NCBI GenBank assembly: GCA_002426575.1
Contig: DIRE01000048.1
Location: 1 to 26,132, forward strand
Direction of reading: 5' to 3'
Origin: Clostridiaceae bacterium UBA5444
Lineage (GTDB): Bacteria; Bacillota; Clostridia; Clostridiales; Oxobacteraceae
DNA length: 26,132 nt
Shown: piece after piece, positions 7,635-15,057 of the stretch
How positions within the stretch are numbered: position 1 is the stretch's first letter
Layout: each line of letters begins with the position of its first letter
Program-made: the position numbers and the translations under genes
Notes under the pieces: model-generated
The model's input: the letters and a program-made list of their open reading frames with translations, nothing else
What the model was told of the DNA's origin: nothing
Databases searched by the model: none

Positions 7635-8792
7635 ATGGATTACTTTATTGATGTTTCATATAATAGTATAAATAAATATGGTGAAGAGCTTTGTGGAGAT
7701 AATGTTGACATAGTAAATACAGACGATGGAGTTATAGTTGTACTTGCAGATGGGCTCGGAAGTGGTGTAAAGGCAAATATATTATCTACACTAACCTCAA
7801 AAATTGCTGCAACAATGTTAAAAGAAGGTGCAGAAATCGATGAAACCGTTGATACTATTGTAAGTACCTTGCCGGTTTGCAGTGTAAGGAAGATTGCTTA
7901 TTCAACATTTACAATAATAAGAATTTATTTTGATGGAAGAGTGTATTTAGCAGAATACGATAATCCTCCAGTATTTTTGTTAAGGGATGAATATATAAAC
8001 AATATAGAAAAGCAAAAAAACTTAATAGGTGAAAAGACGGTATATGAAAGCCACTTTTATATGGATAATAGGGATACTTTAGTTGTAGCAAGTGATGGTG
8101 TAATACACGCAGGTGTGGGAGCAGTATTAAACCTTGGATGGCAATGGGATAATGTTGCAGATTATTTAAAGAGAAGAGCAAATAAAGAAAAGTGCGCAAA
8201 AAATGTTTCAACGGAATTAATATCTGTTTGTAAAAATCTTTATGAAGATAAACCAGGAGATGATACCACAGTTGTTGCAATAAAACTTAGGAAAAAAGAA
8301 GTGATAGATATATTCACTGGCCCTCCAGAGAAGCCTCAAAATGATAAACTTGTTGTAGACAGGCTAATGTCTAGTGAAGGAAAGAAAATTGTATGTGGAG
8401 GAACAGCAGCTAAAATTGTGGCAAGAGAGCTTGGGGAGGAGCTATATGTAAATATGGAAGAGATAAACCCTGATCTACCTCCTACTGCGAGAATAAAGGG
8501 GATTGATCTTGTAACTGAAGGGGTACTTACTCTTAACAAAACAGTTAAAATAATAAAAGACTATTGGGAAAGAGGAGAGGACTATAGGCTAGGGGATGAT
8601 GGCGCTTACAAGCTTTCTAGGATTTTGATAGAAGACTCAACCCATGTAAACCTATGGGTTGGCAAGGCCATAAACCCAGCCCATACAGATCCTGATTTTC
8701 CCGTATTTTTAAGCAATAAACTAAATGTGGTTAATGAACTTCAAAGATTACTTGAGGACATGGGGAGAGCGGTTAAACTAACCTACATCTAA
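7635..8792 (+). CDS. SpoIIE-family PP2C serine phosphatase with unassigned C-terminal domain
   Basis: This is a metal-dependent serine/threonine phosphatase of the SpoIIE/RsbU class (385 residues). Such enzymes dephosphorylate anti-anti-sigma factors in partner-switching circuits. Catalytic motifs are LADGLGSG (Asp39-Gly40), ASDGVIHAG (Asp154) and KPGDDTTV (Asp209-Asp210). The phosphatase domain ends near residue 218. The remaining 165 or so residues start with FTGPPEKP and contain VCGGTAAKI; I do not recognise this part as a named domain. There is no transmembrane segment. It begins five bases after the sensor hydrogenase, so the two are almost certainly co-translated, and the hydrogenase could control phosphatase activity. 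The true substrate is not in the window. Confidence 0.9.
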   Translation: MDYFIDVSYNSINKYGEELCGDNVDIVNTDDGVIVVLADGLGSGVKANILSTLTSKIAATMLKEGAEIDETVDTIVSTLPVCSVRKIAYSTFTIIRIYFDGRVYLAEYDNPPVFLLRDEYINNIEKQKNLIGEKTVYESHFYMDNRDTLVVASDGVIHAGVGAVLNLGWQWDNVADYLKRRANKEKCAKNVSTELISVCKNLYEDKPGDDTTVVAIKLRKKEVIDIFTGPPEKPQNDKLVVDRLMSSEGKKIVCGGTAAKIVARELGEELYVNMEEINPDLPPTARIKGIDLVTEGVLTLNKTVKIIKDYWERGEDYRLGDDGAYKLSRILIEDSTHVNLWVGKAINPAHTDPDFPVFLSNKLNVVNELQRLLEDMGRAVKLTYI

Positions 8793-8805
8793 AGTTCACT
8801 CCTCC

Positions 8806-8826
8806 CTCTTACCTATTAACTCTTAC
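8806..8826 (-). repeat. Heptamer repeat (GTAAGAG-type), inverted copy
   Basis: Read on the minus strand, three heptamers in phase are GTAAGAG, TTAATAG, GTAAGAG. One end overlaps the last codons and stop of the PHP gene. They match the plus-strand array at 5854-5881, so the two arrays flank the sensor hydrogenase/phosphatase pair in opposite orientation. Confidence 0.65.
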
Positions 8827-9532
8827 CTTTTATATAATTTAATACATTTGTCATTGTAAGTTCATCAAGCTGTATAAAACTTTCCCTTTCAAATATGTCC
8901 CAAAGGTAGTGGGCATCTGAAGATTTTATAAGCCTTAAATACTTAATATAAGGGAAAGCTTTTTTAAATGTATCAAAGTCCATATTCCTCGATATTTCAG
9001 CTGCTTTAATGTCTAAATCAGGGGGTATAAAGCCAAGGTTTGATATTATACTATAAGAGTTTCTATCTATATGAGCAGGTATAGATACCCCACCAAATTC
9101 ATTTGCTAAATTAACAACATTTGAAATTGAAATATCTGAAGAAGACAATAAAAGCTTATCAGTTTCACCTATAATATTATCTTTACAATCCATTATTACT
9201 TGTTCGCCAAATATATCCTTGTTGCTTTTTATATTTGGTAACTTGCTGTATATTAAATTTCCAAAATCTAATGCTGAATCAATAGACCTAAAATAGCAAA
9301 GCATATGAACTTCTTCTTTTGTTTGAACCTCAATACCTGGAATTAGCATTATTCCACTATCTAATGCAACCTTATTAATAGCTGGAAGGTTGTAGGTTGT
9401 ATTATGGTCTGTTACTGATATAATATCTAGGCCTTTTAATATTGCCATGTTTACTATATTGTTAGGCGTCATATCCATATCTCCACAAGGGGATAGACAT
9501 GAGTGAATATGTAGATCAATTGCATATTTCAT
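8816..9532 (-). CDS. PHP-domain phosphoesterase
   Basis: This 238-residue cytoplasmic protein has the polymerase-and-histidinol-phosphatase (PHP) metal-binding fold. Visible metal ligands are DLHIHS at residues 6-11, TDHN near 42, PGIEVQ near 65, EVHML near 73, PAHIDR near 157 and SSDAHY near 206. Length and motifs resemble small PHP phosphoesterases of the TrpH/YciV type, which act on nucleotides or RNA ends; the substrate here is not clear. It is the last gene of the reverse-strand sensor operon, four bases after the DRTGG-like gene, with AAGGAT as a modest ribosome site. Its final codons lie in the heptamer repeat. Confidence 0.9.
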   Translation of the reverse strand: MKYAIDLHIHSCLSPCGDMDMTPNNIVNMAILKGLDIISVTDHNTTYNLPAINKVALDSGIMLIPGIEVQTKEEVHMLCYFRSIDSALDFGNLIYSKLPNIKSNKDIFGEQVIMDCKDNIIGETDKLLLSSSDISISNVVNLANEFGGVSIPAHIDRNSYSIISNLGFIPPDLDIKAAEISRNMDFDTFKKAFPYIKYLRLIKSSDAHYLWDIFERESFIQLDELTMTNVLNYIKGKS

Positions 9533-9536
9533 TTCT

Positions 9537-9872
9537 TCAATCCTTTATTATATCATGAATTCTATAGCATATTTCGTAGCTGCTTAGTGAGGAACTTAAT
9601 ATAGGAATTTCCTCATCATCTGCTCTTTTTATTGTTTCTTCTTCAATCTCAGCGTTTTCCGGTATTATAATACATGACATTTCAAGGAGGGATGCTACTG
9701 CTATAGTATTTGAGTGAGTCTGTATAGTAACCCATGCATCTTTATTTTTGCCATGAGCCATTACCCAGCTTAAAAGGTCGCAGGAATAAACTCCTTTTAC
9801 CTCCTTGTTAAGTCCTTTTTCCCCACCTTTAATTTGCATATCCATCTTCTCGCATAAATCTTTTACGTTCAT
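9537..9872 (-). CDS. Small DRTGG-like domain protein
   Basis: This 111-residue protein resembles stand-alone DRTGG-domain proteins, an alpha/beta fold found next to CBS domains and in Pta-like enzymes and thought to bind small ligands or mediate contacts. The literal DRTGG string is absent, so assignment rests on overall pattern (KEVKGVYSCDLLSWVMAHGK, then alternating hydrophobic strands) and on context. AGGAGG lies eight bases before the ATG. It is placed between the reverse-strand sensor hydrogenase and the PHP gene. A second protein of this kind is at 11632-11991. Its function is unknown; a regulatory or ligand-sensing role with the hydrogenase sensor is inferred. Confidence 0.8.
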   Translation of the reverse strand: MNVKDLCEKMDMQIKGGEKGLNKEVKGVYSCDLLSWVMAHGKNKDAWVTIQTHSNTIAVASLLEMSCIIIPENAEIEEETIKRADDEEIPILSSSLSSYEICYRIHDIIKD

Positions 9873-9899
9873 TTCGTGCCTCCTAAATAATACTGCATA

Positions 9900-11174
9900 T
9901 TAGCGATTTTTGTATTTACCCATTAAATTGACTGGACAAAAAGAGTCTTTGCGGCTGCCTGTTACAATATCTTCTGCAAAGGCTCTACAGGTTGGAGAGC
10001 CGCATATTCCGCAATCTATCCCTGGAAGTCCTGCCATTATATTTTCCATTGCATTCATCTTTTTAATTGAATTTGTAAGATCATTATCTAATTTCATAAC
10101 AGAGCTTGGTTCAATTTTATTGCTCATTCGTATTATATTGTTTGTATACATTTCCATATACTTAGCATTTTCCTCTTCATTAGTTTCTAACTTTTTTAGC
10201 CTCTTTGATATATTCTTAATATTATTTAAAGCAATAAACCTATTTTCCACAACAAGGGGGCCACCAATGCAACCGCCCGGACATGCTGACATTTCAACAA
10301 ATGATAACTTATCGAGTCTACCCATTTCTATCTCTTCAAGTACTGATATAGCATTGTTTATGCCGCTTACTGTAAGGGTGGCATCATAACCTAAAGATTC
10401 AGCTTGGCCGCCAGCTATACTCCACATAAAGCTATCAATTGAAGGACTTTTTTTAGTACCAATGCTATCTATAGTATTGGTTGATAAAAGTCTAACCATT
10501 GGGCCATAGATATCTCTTATAGAAATAACACCATCAATATAAGAGATTGAATCTCCAATAGGGTTTTTAATGCTTGTTGCCTTAGCAGGGCATGGAGTTA
10601 TATAAAATATACCTACGTCATTTAAAGGTATATTTTTTTCTTTAGAGATTTTCTCTTTTGCGAGTCTTGCAGTAATCTCAAATGGGTTTTTCATATCTAG
10701 TAAATTATCTATTAAATCTGAGAATCTTACTTGTATAAGCCTAACTATTGCAGGACATGAAGAACTAATAACGGGTTTATTTTCATAATCTTCAATAACG
10801 TCTTTTAAAATAGCAGAGATTATTTCAGCACCTGGTGTGCTGTCATAAACATCATCAAATCCAAGTAGTTTAACAGATGAAATAATCATATCTGGAGAAG
10901 CATCATAACTGAATTGGCTATATAATACAGGAGAGAAAATTGCTACATTATACTTAAACTTTTTTAGAATATTAAAATCATCTGTAATAGCATTTTTGGC
11001 GTGATTAGGACAAACCCTAATACATTCACCACAATCTATACATCTTTCTTTTATAATATGTGCTTTCCCATTTTTAAGCCTAATAGCTTCCGTGGGACAT
11101 ATTTTAAGGCAATACGTGCATCCAATACATTTTTCGGATTTTAATATAACTGAGTGGAAATAATTTGTATCCAT
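9900..11174 (-). CDS. Second sensor-type [FeFe]-hydrogenase, short form
   Basis: This is a 424-residue H-cluster-family protein. It has two N-terminal [4Fe-4S] motifs (C16-C26 and C45-C55). The H-domain carries L1 SSSCPA (137-142), L2 TPCPAK (193-198) and L3 EMSACPGGC (294-302). A C-terminal four-Cys Fe-S domain follows (CGICGSPTC at 388-396, then C413). All H-cluster [4Fe-4S] ligands appear present. The neighbouring proton-relay Cys of L1 is Ser139, the L2 Met is Thr, and the L3 Met is Ser296. These changes argue against high catalytic turnover and fit a sensory protein. There is no PAS domain, so output must go through partners. It is co-transcribed with an RsbW-like kinase directly upstream and with two DRTGG-like genes. 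Confidence 0.9.
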   Translation of the reverse strand: MDTNYFHSVILKSEKCIGCTYCLKICPTEAIRLKNGKAHIIKERCIDCGECIRVCPNHAKNAITDDFNILKKFKYNVAIFSPVLYSQFSYDASPDMIISSVKLLGFDDVYDSTPGAEIISAILKDVIEDYENKPVISSSCPAIVRLIQVRFSDLIDNLLDMKNPFEITARLAKEKISKEKNIPLNDVGIFYITPCPAKATSIKNPIGDSISYIDGVISIRDIYGPMVRLLSTNTIDSIGTKKSPSIDSFMWSIAGGQAESLGYDATLTVSGINNAISVLEEIEMGRLDKLSFVEMSACPGGCIGGPLVVENRFIALNNIKNISKRLKKLETNEEENAKYMEMYTNNIIRMSNKIEPSSVMKLDNDLTNSIKKMNAMENIMAGLPGIDCGICGSPTCRAFAEDIVTGSRKDSFCPVNLMGKYKNR

Positions 11175-11188
11175 TGACTATCACCAGC

Positions 11189-11629
11189 CTATATGTTTAA
11201 TATCATTGTTACCTTAGTATAGCATCCAAGTTTAGTCTTGATGTCAAATGAATCAGAACACTTTTTCATATTAGACAACCCCATACCTGCTCCAAATCCC
11301 ATTTCACGTATCTCGTTAGATGCGGTAGAGTAACCTTCCTGCATAGCAAGTTCAATATTTTCAATGCCAGGACCCCTATCTAAAGCAACTATTTCAATAA
11401 AATTTGGATATATATTTACAGTTATTTGTCCGCCTTCTGAGTGAATAACAATGTTTATCTCTGCCTCATAGGTTGCAATTGCAGCGCTTCTTATAATTGT
11501 AGGGTCAATCCCAAGCTGTCTTAACAGTTTTTTAATGGTACTCGATGCTTGACCTGCCTGTGAAAAATCGTTTTTTTCAATATCAAATTTATAGCTTATG
11601 CTTGTTTTATTTGGACTATTAAAATCCAT
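11189..11629 (-). CDS. RsbW/SpoIIAB-type anti-sigma kinase (GHKL ATPase)
   Basis: This 146-residue cytoplasmic protein is of the anti-sigma serine-kinase type. The N box contains YEAEINIVIHS with the Glu55-x3-Asn59 pair expected of active kinases. G1 is DRGPGI at 84-89, and the G2/lid is GFGAGMGLSNM at 111-121. In known systems such kinases bind a sigma factor or phosphorylate a STAS anti-anti-sigma protein, and a PP2C phosphatase reverses this. A PP2C gene lies 2.4 kb away on the other strand, but no STAS or sigma gene is in the window. It starts two bases after the upstream DRTGG-like gene, with AAGGAT spanning that gene's stop, so translation is coupled. Confidence 0.9.
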   Translation of the reverse strand: MDFNSPNKTSISYKFDIEKNDFSQAGQASSTIKKLLRQLGIDPTIIRSAAIATYEAEINIVIHSEGGQITVNIYPNFIEIVALDRGPGIENIELAMQEGYSTASNEIREMGFGAGMGLSNMKKCSDSFDIKTKLGCYTKVTMILNI

Positions 11630-11631
11630 AG

Positions 11632-11991
11632 TTAATCCTTATTATTTAACTGTATACCACTTAGGCCTGCATTATACAATTTACCTGATGCGGCATATAG
11701 GGTATCCTCAGTATTCATTAAAATCATTTTATTTTCCATGGCAAGCTTAATTATTTCGGCATCGGGCTTTTTATTCCTTACAAATATTATAGCAGATACA
11801 TCAATCATTTCAGCTGTTCTTATTACTTGGGCATTAGTTAGCCCTGTAAGAAGAAGTGTTTTTTTAGATGCAAAGGCAAGTACATCGCTCATTAGATCTG
11901 AACTAAATGCATAATCAACATCGTAATCTAAATATTCTTCTCCACACAGCAATTTAGCGTCTAAAACAGATTTAACTTTCTCAAGTTTCAT
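11632..11991 (-). CDS. DRTGG-like domain protein, first gene of reverse sensor operon
   Basis: This 119-residue protein is of the DRTGG-like type, with an alpha/beta pattern and a typical central stretch LLLTGLTNAQVIRTAEM and VSAIIFVRNKKPD. The literal motif is not present. It is the first gene of the five-gene reverse operon. GAAGGAG ends ten bases before the ATG, and a good promoter lies at 12041-12068. Homologous small proteins recur beside [FeFe]-hydrogenase-like sensors in Clostridia as I recall, but their biochemical role is unknown. With the second copy at 9537-9872 it could form a pair or hetero-oligomer. Confidence 0.8.
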   Translation of the reverse strand: MKLEKVKSVLDAKLLCGEEYLDYDVDYAFSSDLMSDVLAFASKKTLLLTGLTNAQVIRTAEMIDVSAIIFVRNKKPDAEIIKLAMENKMILMNTEDTLYAASGKLYNAGLSGIQLNNKD

Positions 11992-12040
11992 TCACTTGCG
12001 CTCCTTCCACAGATAAAAAATAAACGGGACTTATAATAAT

Positions 12041-12068
12041 ATTTTAGCACACGTTAAAGAAATATCAA
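12041..12068 (-). promoter_or_regulatory. Promoter of reverse-strand sensor operon
   Basis: On the minus strand, TTGATA (12063-12068) and an extended -10, TGCTAAAAT (TAAAAT at 12041-12046), are separated by 16 bases. It lies about 50 bases ahead of the first DRTGG-like gene and back to back with the promoter of the MBL gene. Confidence 0.65.
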
Positions 12069-12079
12069 TGTAATAAAAG

Positions 12080-12107
12080 TTGACTTTCAAATATAATACA
12101 ATATAGA
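12080..12107 (+). promoter_or_regulatory. Promoter of the MBL-fold lipoprotein gene
   Basis: TTGACT (12080-12085) and TATAGA (12102-12107) are 16 bases apart, about 50 bases before the start codon at 12155. It is divergent from the sensor operon promoter. Confidence 0.6.
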
Positions 12108-12154
12108 ATGAGATATATAAATTTATACATGATTAAGAGGATGTGGTAACTTTT

Positions 12155-13039
12155 ATGAGAAATAAAAAAGTAGTAAAGTATCTAATAGCAGCTTTAGTAG
12201 TATTAACAACAATTATATTTATATCCGGATGCAGTATAGACATTGAAAAATTAATGGAGGGCGGGCAAAATAACAATAAAGAACTTGTAGTAAAGTTTAT
12301 AGATGTTGGTCAGGCAGATAGCATACTTGTAAAGACACCATCTCAGAAATTCATACTTATTGATGGGGGAAGCAATTCAGGTTCCCAAGATTTGGTGAAT
12401 TATTTAAAAAAACAGGGAGTTAAAACCATAGATGTATTAATTGGAACACACCCACATGAAGATCACATTGGGGGGATAGATGATATAATATATAGTTTTG
12501 ATATAGAAAGTTTTTATATGCCAAAGGTTACTACAAATACTAATACATTTAAAGATGTTTTATATGCTGCAAAGAAAAAAGGAATTAAAATTAATACAGC
12601 GAAAAGTGGTGCACCTATAGACATTGAGGATGGTATAGATATAAAAATGGTTGCCCCAATTTCCAATAAATATGAAAGCTTAAACAATTATAGCGGAGTT
12701 TTGAAGATGAGTTATGGCAAGGTATCATTTTTATTTACTGGCGATGCTGAAAAGATATCTGAAAATGAAATGTTAGATAATAATGTAGATCTTAAGTCCA
12801 CCGTATTAAAAGTTGGACATCATGGGAGCAATACATCGACCACTAATAAGTTTTTAAACAGTGTAGGTCCTAAGTATGCAGTTATAAGCTGCGGGAAGGG
12901 AAATGATTATGGACATCCTCACAAGGAAGTTATAAACAGGTTAAATAAAAAAGGGGCTAATATATATAGAACTGACAAAGATGGAACAATAGTTATTGCA
13001 ACTGATGGAGATACTATAAAAGTTACAAAAGATAAATAA
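12155..13039 (+). CDS. ComEC-like metallo-beta-lactamase-fold lipoprotein
   Basis: This 294-residue exported hydrolase has the metallo-beta-lactamase fold, closest in pattern to the C-terminal domain of the DNA-uptake protein ComEC/Rec2. A lipoprotein signal peptide is clear: Lys/Arg start, hydrophobic core 8-23, lipobox ISGC with Cys26. Metal ligands are seen in THPHEDH (H99, H101, D103, H104), FTGDAE and KVGHHGSNTS. The typical ISCGKGNDYGHPH end motif is also present. It has no ComEC channel or OB domain, so it acts as a stand-alone cell-surface enzyme, perhaps on extracellular nucleic acid; the substrate is inferred. ATG at 12155 is preferred to the in-frame GTG at 12143, which lies too close to the upstream AAGAGG. 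Confidence 0.9.
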   Translation: MRNKKVVKYLIAALVVLTTIIFISGCSIDIEKLMEGGQNNNKELVVKFIDVGQADSILVKTPSQKFILIDGGSNSGSQDLVNYLKKQGVKTIDVLIGTHPHEDHIGGIDDIIYSFDIESFYMPKVTTNTNTFKDVLYAAKKKGIKINTAKSGAPIDIEDGIDIKMVAPISNKYESLNNYSGVLKMSYGKVSFLFTGDAEKISENEMLDNNVDLKSTVLKVGHHGSNTSTTNKFLNSVGPKYAVISCGKGNDYGHPHKEVINRLNKKGANIYRTDKDGTIVIATDGDTIKVTKDK

Positions 13040-13056
13040 TATCCAAGGTAGCATCT

Positions 13057-13072
13057 AAATTGTTACCAATTT
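13057..13072. repeat. Inverted repeat upstream of LCP promoter
   Basis: AAATTG-TTAC-CAATTT is a perfect 6-bp inverted repeat, immediately ahead of and touching the presumed -35 region of the LCP gene. It may be an operator; no regulator is known. Confidence 0.4.
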
Positions 13073-13075
13073 GTA

Positions 13076-13104
13076 TTTATATTTTAGAGACCCTTTGATA
13101 TAAT
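13076..13104 (+). promoter_or_regulatory. Promoter of the LCP gene
   Basis: An extended -10, TGATATAAT (TATAAT at 13099-13104), has a partial -35, TTTATA (13076-13081), 17 bases upstream. It lies about 55 bases before the start codon. Confidence 0.6.
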
Positions 13105-13157
13105 AGAATAATTAGATGGTAAAAATATTTATAATTAAGATATATTAAGGAGATTTA

Positions 13158-14441
13158 ATGATGGAGCCTTCAAATAAGAAAAAAAATAGGAAGAAACATA
13201 TTGCTTTAATTATAATTTTATGTATACTTGTACCTATTATAGTGGTAGGTTCGTACTATTATTATATATTGTATTTAAGAAAAGCACCTACAATTGTCCC
13301 TGTAGGGGATGTATCCTCGGATGCAGAGCTAATTGATCTACCAAAGGATGAAGAGTCAGGTATAGACAATATAGTATTGTTTGGAGTAGATGATAGGGAA
13401 CCAGGTCAGCATGGAAATACAGATTCAATAATGATTGCAACTGTAGATAAAAACACTAAGGTTATAAAACTTACATCAATTATGAGGGATTTATATGTTC
13501 CAATAGGCTCTACAAAAAATATGAATAGGATAAATTCGGCATATTCAGCTGGTGGACCAGAACTTGCTCTTAAAACATTGAACAATAATTTTGGCCTCGA
13601 CTTAAAATATTATGCAATAATAGACTTTTTTGCTTTCCAAGAACTTGTTGATGAACTTGGGGGAGTAGATGTTGAAGTTAAAGACTATGAGGTAGATGAA
13701 ATAAACTATTATATAAAATCTGTAAATGGATCTAAAGCAAAATTGATTGAAGGGTCAGGATTTCAGCATTTAAATGGACAGCAAGCCTTGTCTTATTCTA
13801 GAATTAGGAAAGTTGGAAATGGAGACTGGGAAAGAACTGAAAGACAAAGAACCGTGATTAAATGCTTAGCAGAAAAGGTGAAGAAAGTTAATATAGTGAA
13901 GATACCACAATTACTGACCACATTAACAAACTATGTACAGACTAATGTACCTCTGCCGAAGATAATAAGTTTAGGGACTACGGCTTATAAGTTTAGCGGG
14001 GGGATTGAGTCTATGAGAGTTCCTGTAGAGGGCTACTATGAAGGCCAAACCGTACATGGAGCTCAAGTACTTGTACCAGATATAAATGCAAATGCGCAGT
14101 TTATAAAAGAGTTTATATATGATATAAAGGTGGCAGCATACAAAGATGTACCATCTTATATGCAGAATAATTTCCATATGGATGACGGTGTTACATCATC
14201 TAAGCCAAAGGCTAATATACCTGATTATAGTACACCAACTATTCCTTCAAAGTCTGATGATGAACAGTCAACACCTATTCCAGATGTAACTCAAGCACCT
14301 AAAAAAGAGGAGCAGCCTGAGAAAGAGCAAACGCCTGATCCGACACCTACTCCCGTAGAAGAGGATGAGGAGGCAACACCAATTGCAGATCCAACTCCAG
14401 CGGAAGGCGAGGCATCTGATGTGATATCAAACGCGGAGTAG
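13158..14441 (+). CDS. LytR-CpsA-Psr (LCP) family wall polymer transferase
   Basis: LCP enzymes attach teichoic acids or other glycopolymers to peptidoglycan at the outer face of the membrane. This 427-residue protein has a basic cytoplasmic start (KKKNRKK), one membrane segment (about 15-40), and the LCP domain at about 70-240. Conserved motifs are LFGVDDRE near 75, TDSIMIATVD near 88, SIMRDLYV near 108 with the catalytic-type Arg, and SYSRIRK followed by ERTERQR. A long Pro/Glu/Thr-rich, probably disordered tail starts near residue 350 and ends the protein. The start is ATG at 13158, or ATG at 13161 which has better spacing to AAGGAG; they differ by one Met. It lies 36 bases ahead of the cyclophilin gene, probably in one transcript. 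Confidence 0.93.
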   Translation: MMEPSNKKKNRKKHIALIIILCILVPIIVVGSYYYYILYLRKAPTIVPVGDVSSDAELIDLPKDEESGIDNIVLFGVDDREPGQHGNTDSIMIATVDKNTKVIKLTSIMRDLYVPIGSTKNMNRINSAYSAGGPELALKTLNNNFGLDLKYYAIIDFFAFQELVDELGGVDVEVKDYEVDEINYYIKSVNGSKAKLIEGSGFQHLNGQQALSYSRIRKVGNGDWERTERQRTVIKCLAEKVKKVNIVKIPQLLTTLTNYVQTNVPLPKIISLGTTAYKFSGGIESMRVPVEGYYEGQTVHGAQVLVPDINANAQFIKEFIYDIKVAAYKDVPSYMQNNFHMDDGVTSSKPKANIPDYSTPTIPSKSDDEQSTPIPDVTQAPKKEEQPEKEQTPDPTPTPVEEDEEATPIADPTPAEGEASDVISNAE

Positions 14442-14477
14442 AGTTTAACATATTATATATAATTAAGGAGAGATTAA

Positions 14478-14996
14478 ATGGATAATCCACAAGTTACCAT
14501 ATTAATGGAAGATGGGGGAAAAATAATTATTGAACTATATCCTCAAATAGCTCCAAACACGGTAAATAATTTTCTGTATTTAGTGCAAAAGGGGTTTTAT
14601 GATGGCTTAACATTTCATAGAGTAATACCAGGATTTATGATCCAAGGGGGAGACCCAGAGGGTAATGGAATGGGAGACCCTGGGTATTCAATAAAGGGAG
14701 AGTTTTCATCTAATGGATTTAAAAATGATTTGTTGCATGAAGCCGGGGTCATATCCATGGCAAGGGCTGCTGATCCTGATTCAGCGGGTTCTCAATTTTT
14801 CATAATGGTTGAGGATGCACCACATCTTGACGGAGAATATGCAGCTTTTGGTAAAGTAATTGAGGGAATGGAAGAGGTTAAGAGTATAGTTTCTGTGAAA
14901 ACTGATTTTAGGGATAAACCTCTTAAAAAGCAAAAGATGAAAACTGTTAAAGCAGAGCTTTTTGGACAAAATTATAAAGAGCCAGAAAGAATATAA
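14478..14996 (+). CDS. Cyclophilin-type peptidyl-prolyl isomerase
   Basis: This is a 172-residue cytoplasmic cyclophilin that speeds cis-trans isomerisation of prolyl bonds during protein folding. The catalytic core is complete: TFHRVIPGFMIQGGDP with the active Arg near residue 53, then GSQFFIM and AAFGKVIEGME. There is no signal peptide, so it acts in the cytosol. AAGGAGAG lies eight bases before the ATG. It is cotranscribed with the LCP gene and ended by a terminator at 15016. Confidence 0.96.
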   Translation: MDNPQVTILMEDGGKIIIELYPQIAPNTVNNFLYLVQKGFYDGLTFHRVIPGFMIQGGDPEGNGMGDPGYSIKGEFSSNGFKNDLLHEAGVISMARAADPDSAGSQFFIMVEDAPHLDGEYAAFGKVIEGMEEVKSIVSVKTDFRDKPLKKQKMKTVKAELFGQNYKEPERI

Positions 14997-15015
14997 GCGG
15001 CGACCGTTTTTTAGT

Positions 15016-15036
15016 AAGCGGCTAAAGCCGCTTTTT
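15016..15036 (+). terminator. Terminator after cyclophilin gene
   Basis: AAGCGGC (15016-15022) pairs with GCCGCTT (15027-15033) around a TAAA loop, followed by T's. It ends 21 bases before the next start codon. Confidence 0.85.
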
Positions 15037-15057
15037 ATATGTGGAGGTGATAAGTAA

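Noticed and set aside
7909..8280. A 123-codon minus-strand frame inside the PP2C phosphatase gene
   Set aside because: It is a shadow of the phosphatase gene, Leu/His-rich with no recognisable motif or start signal.
9910..10389. A 159-codon plus-strand reading frame antisense to the second sensor hydrogenase
   Set aside because: It lies wholly inside a well-supported minus-strand gene, has no ribosome site and its product looks like no protein family.
12001..12142. Rex operator in the divergent promoter region of the sensor operon
   Set aside because: There are short TTAAA pieces but no paired TTGTTAA/TTAACAA arrangement.
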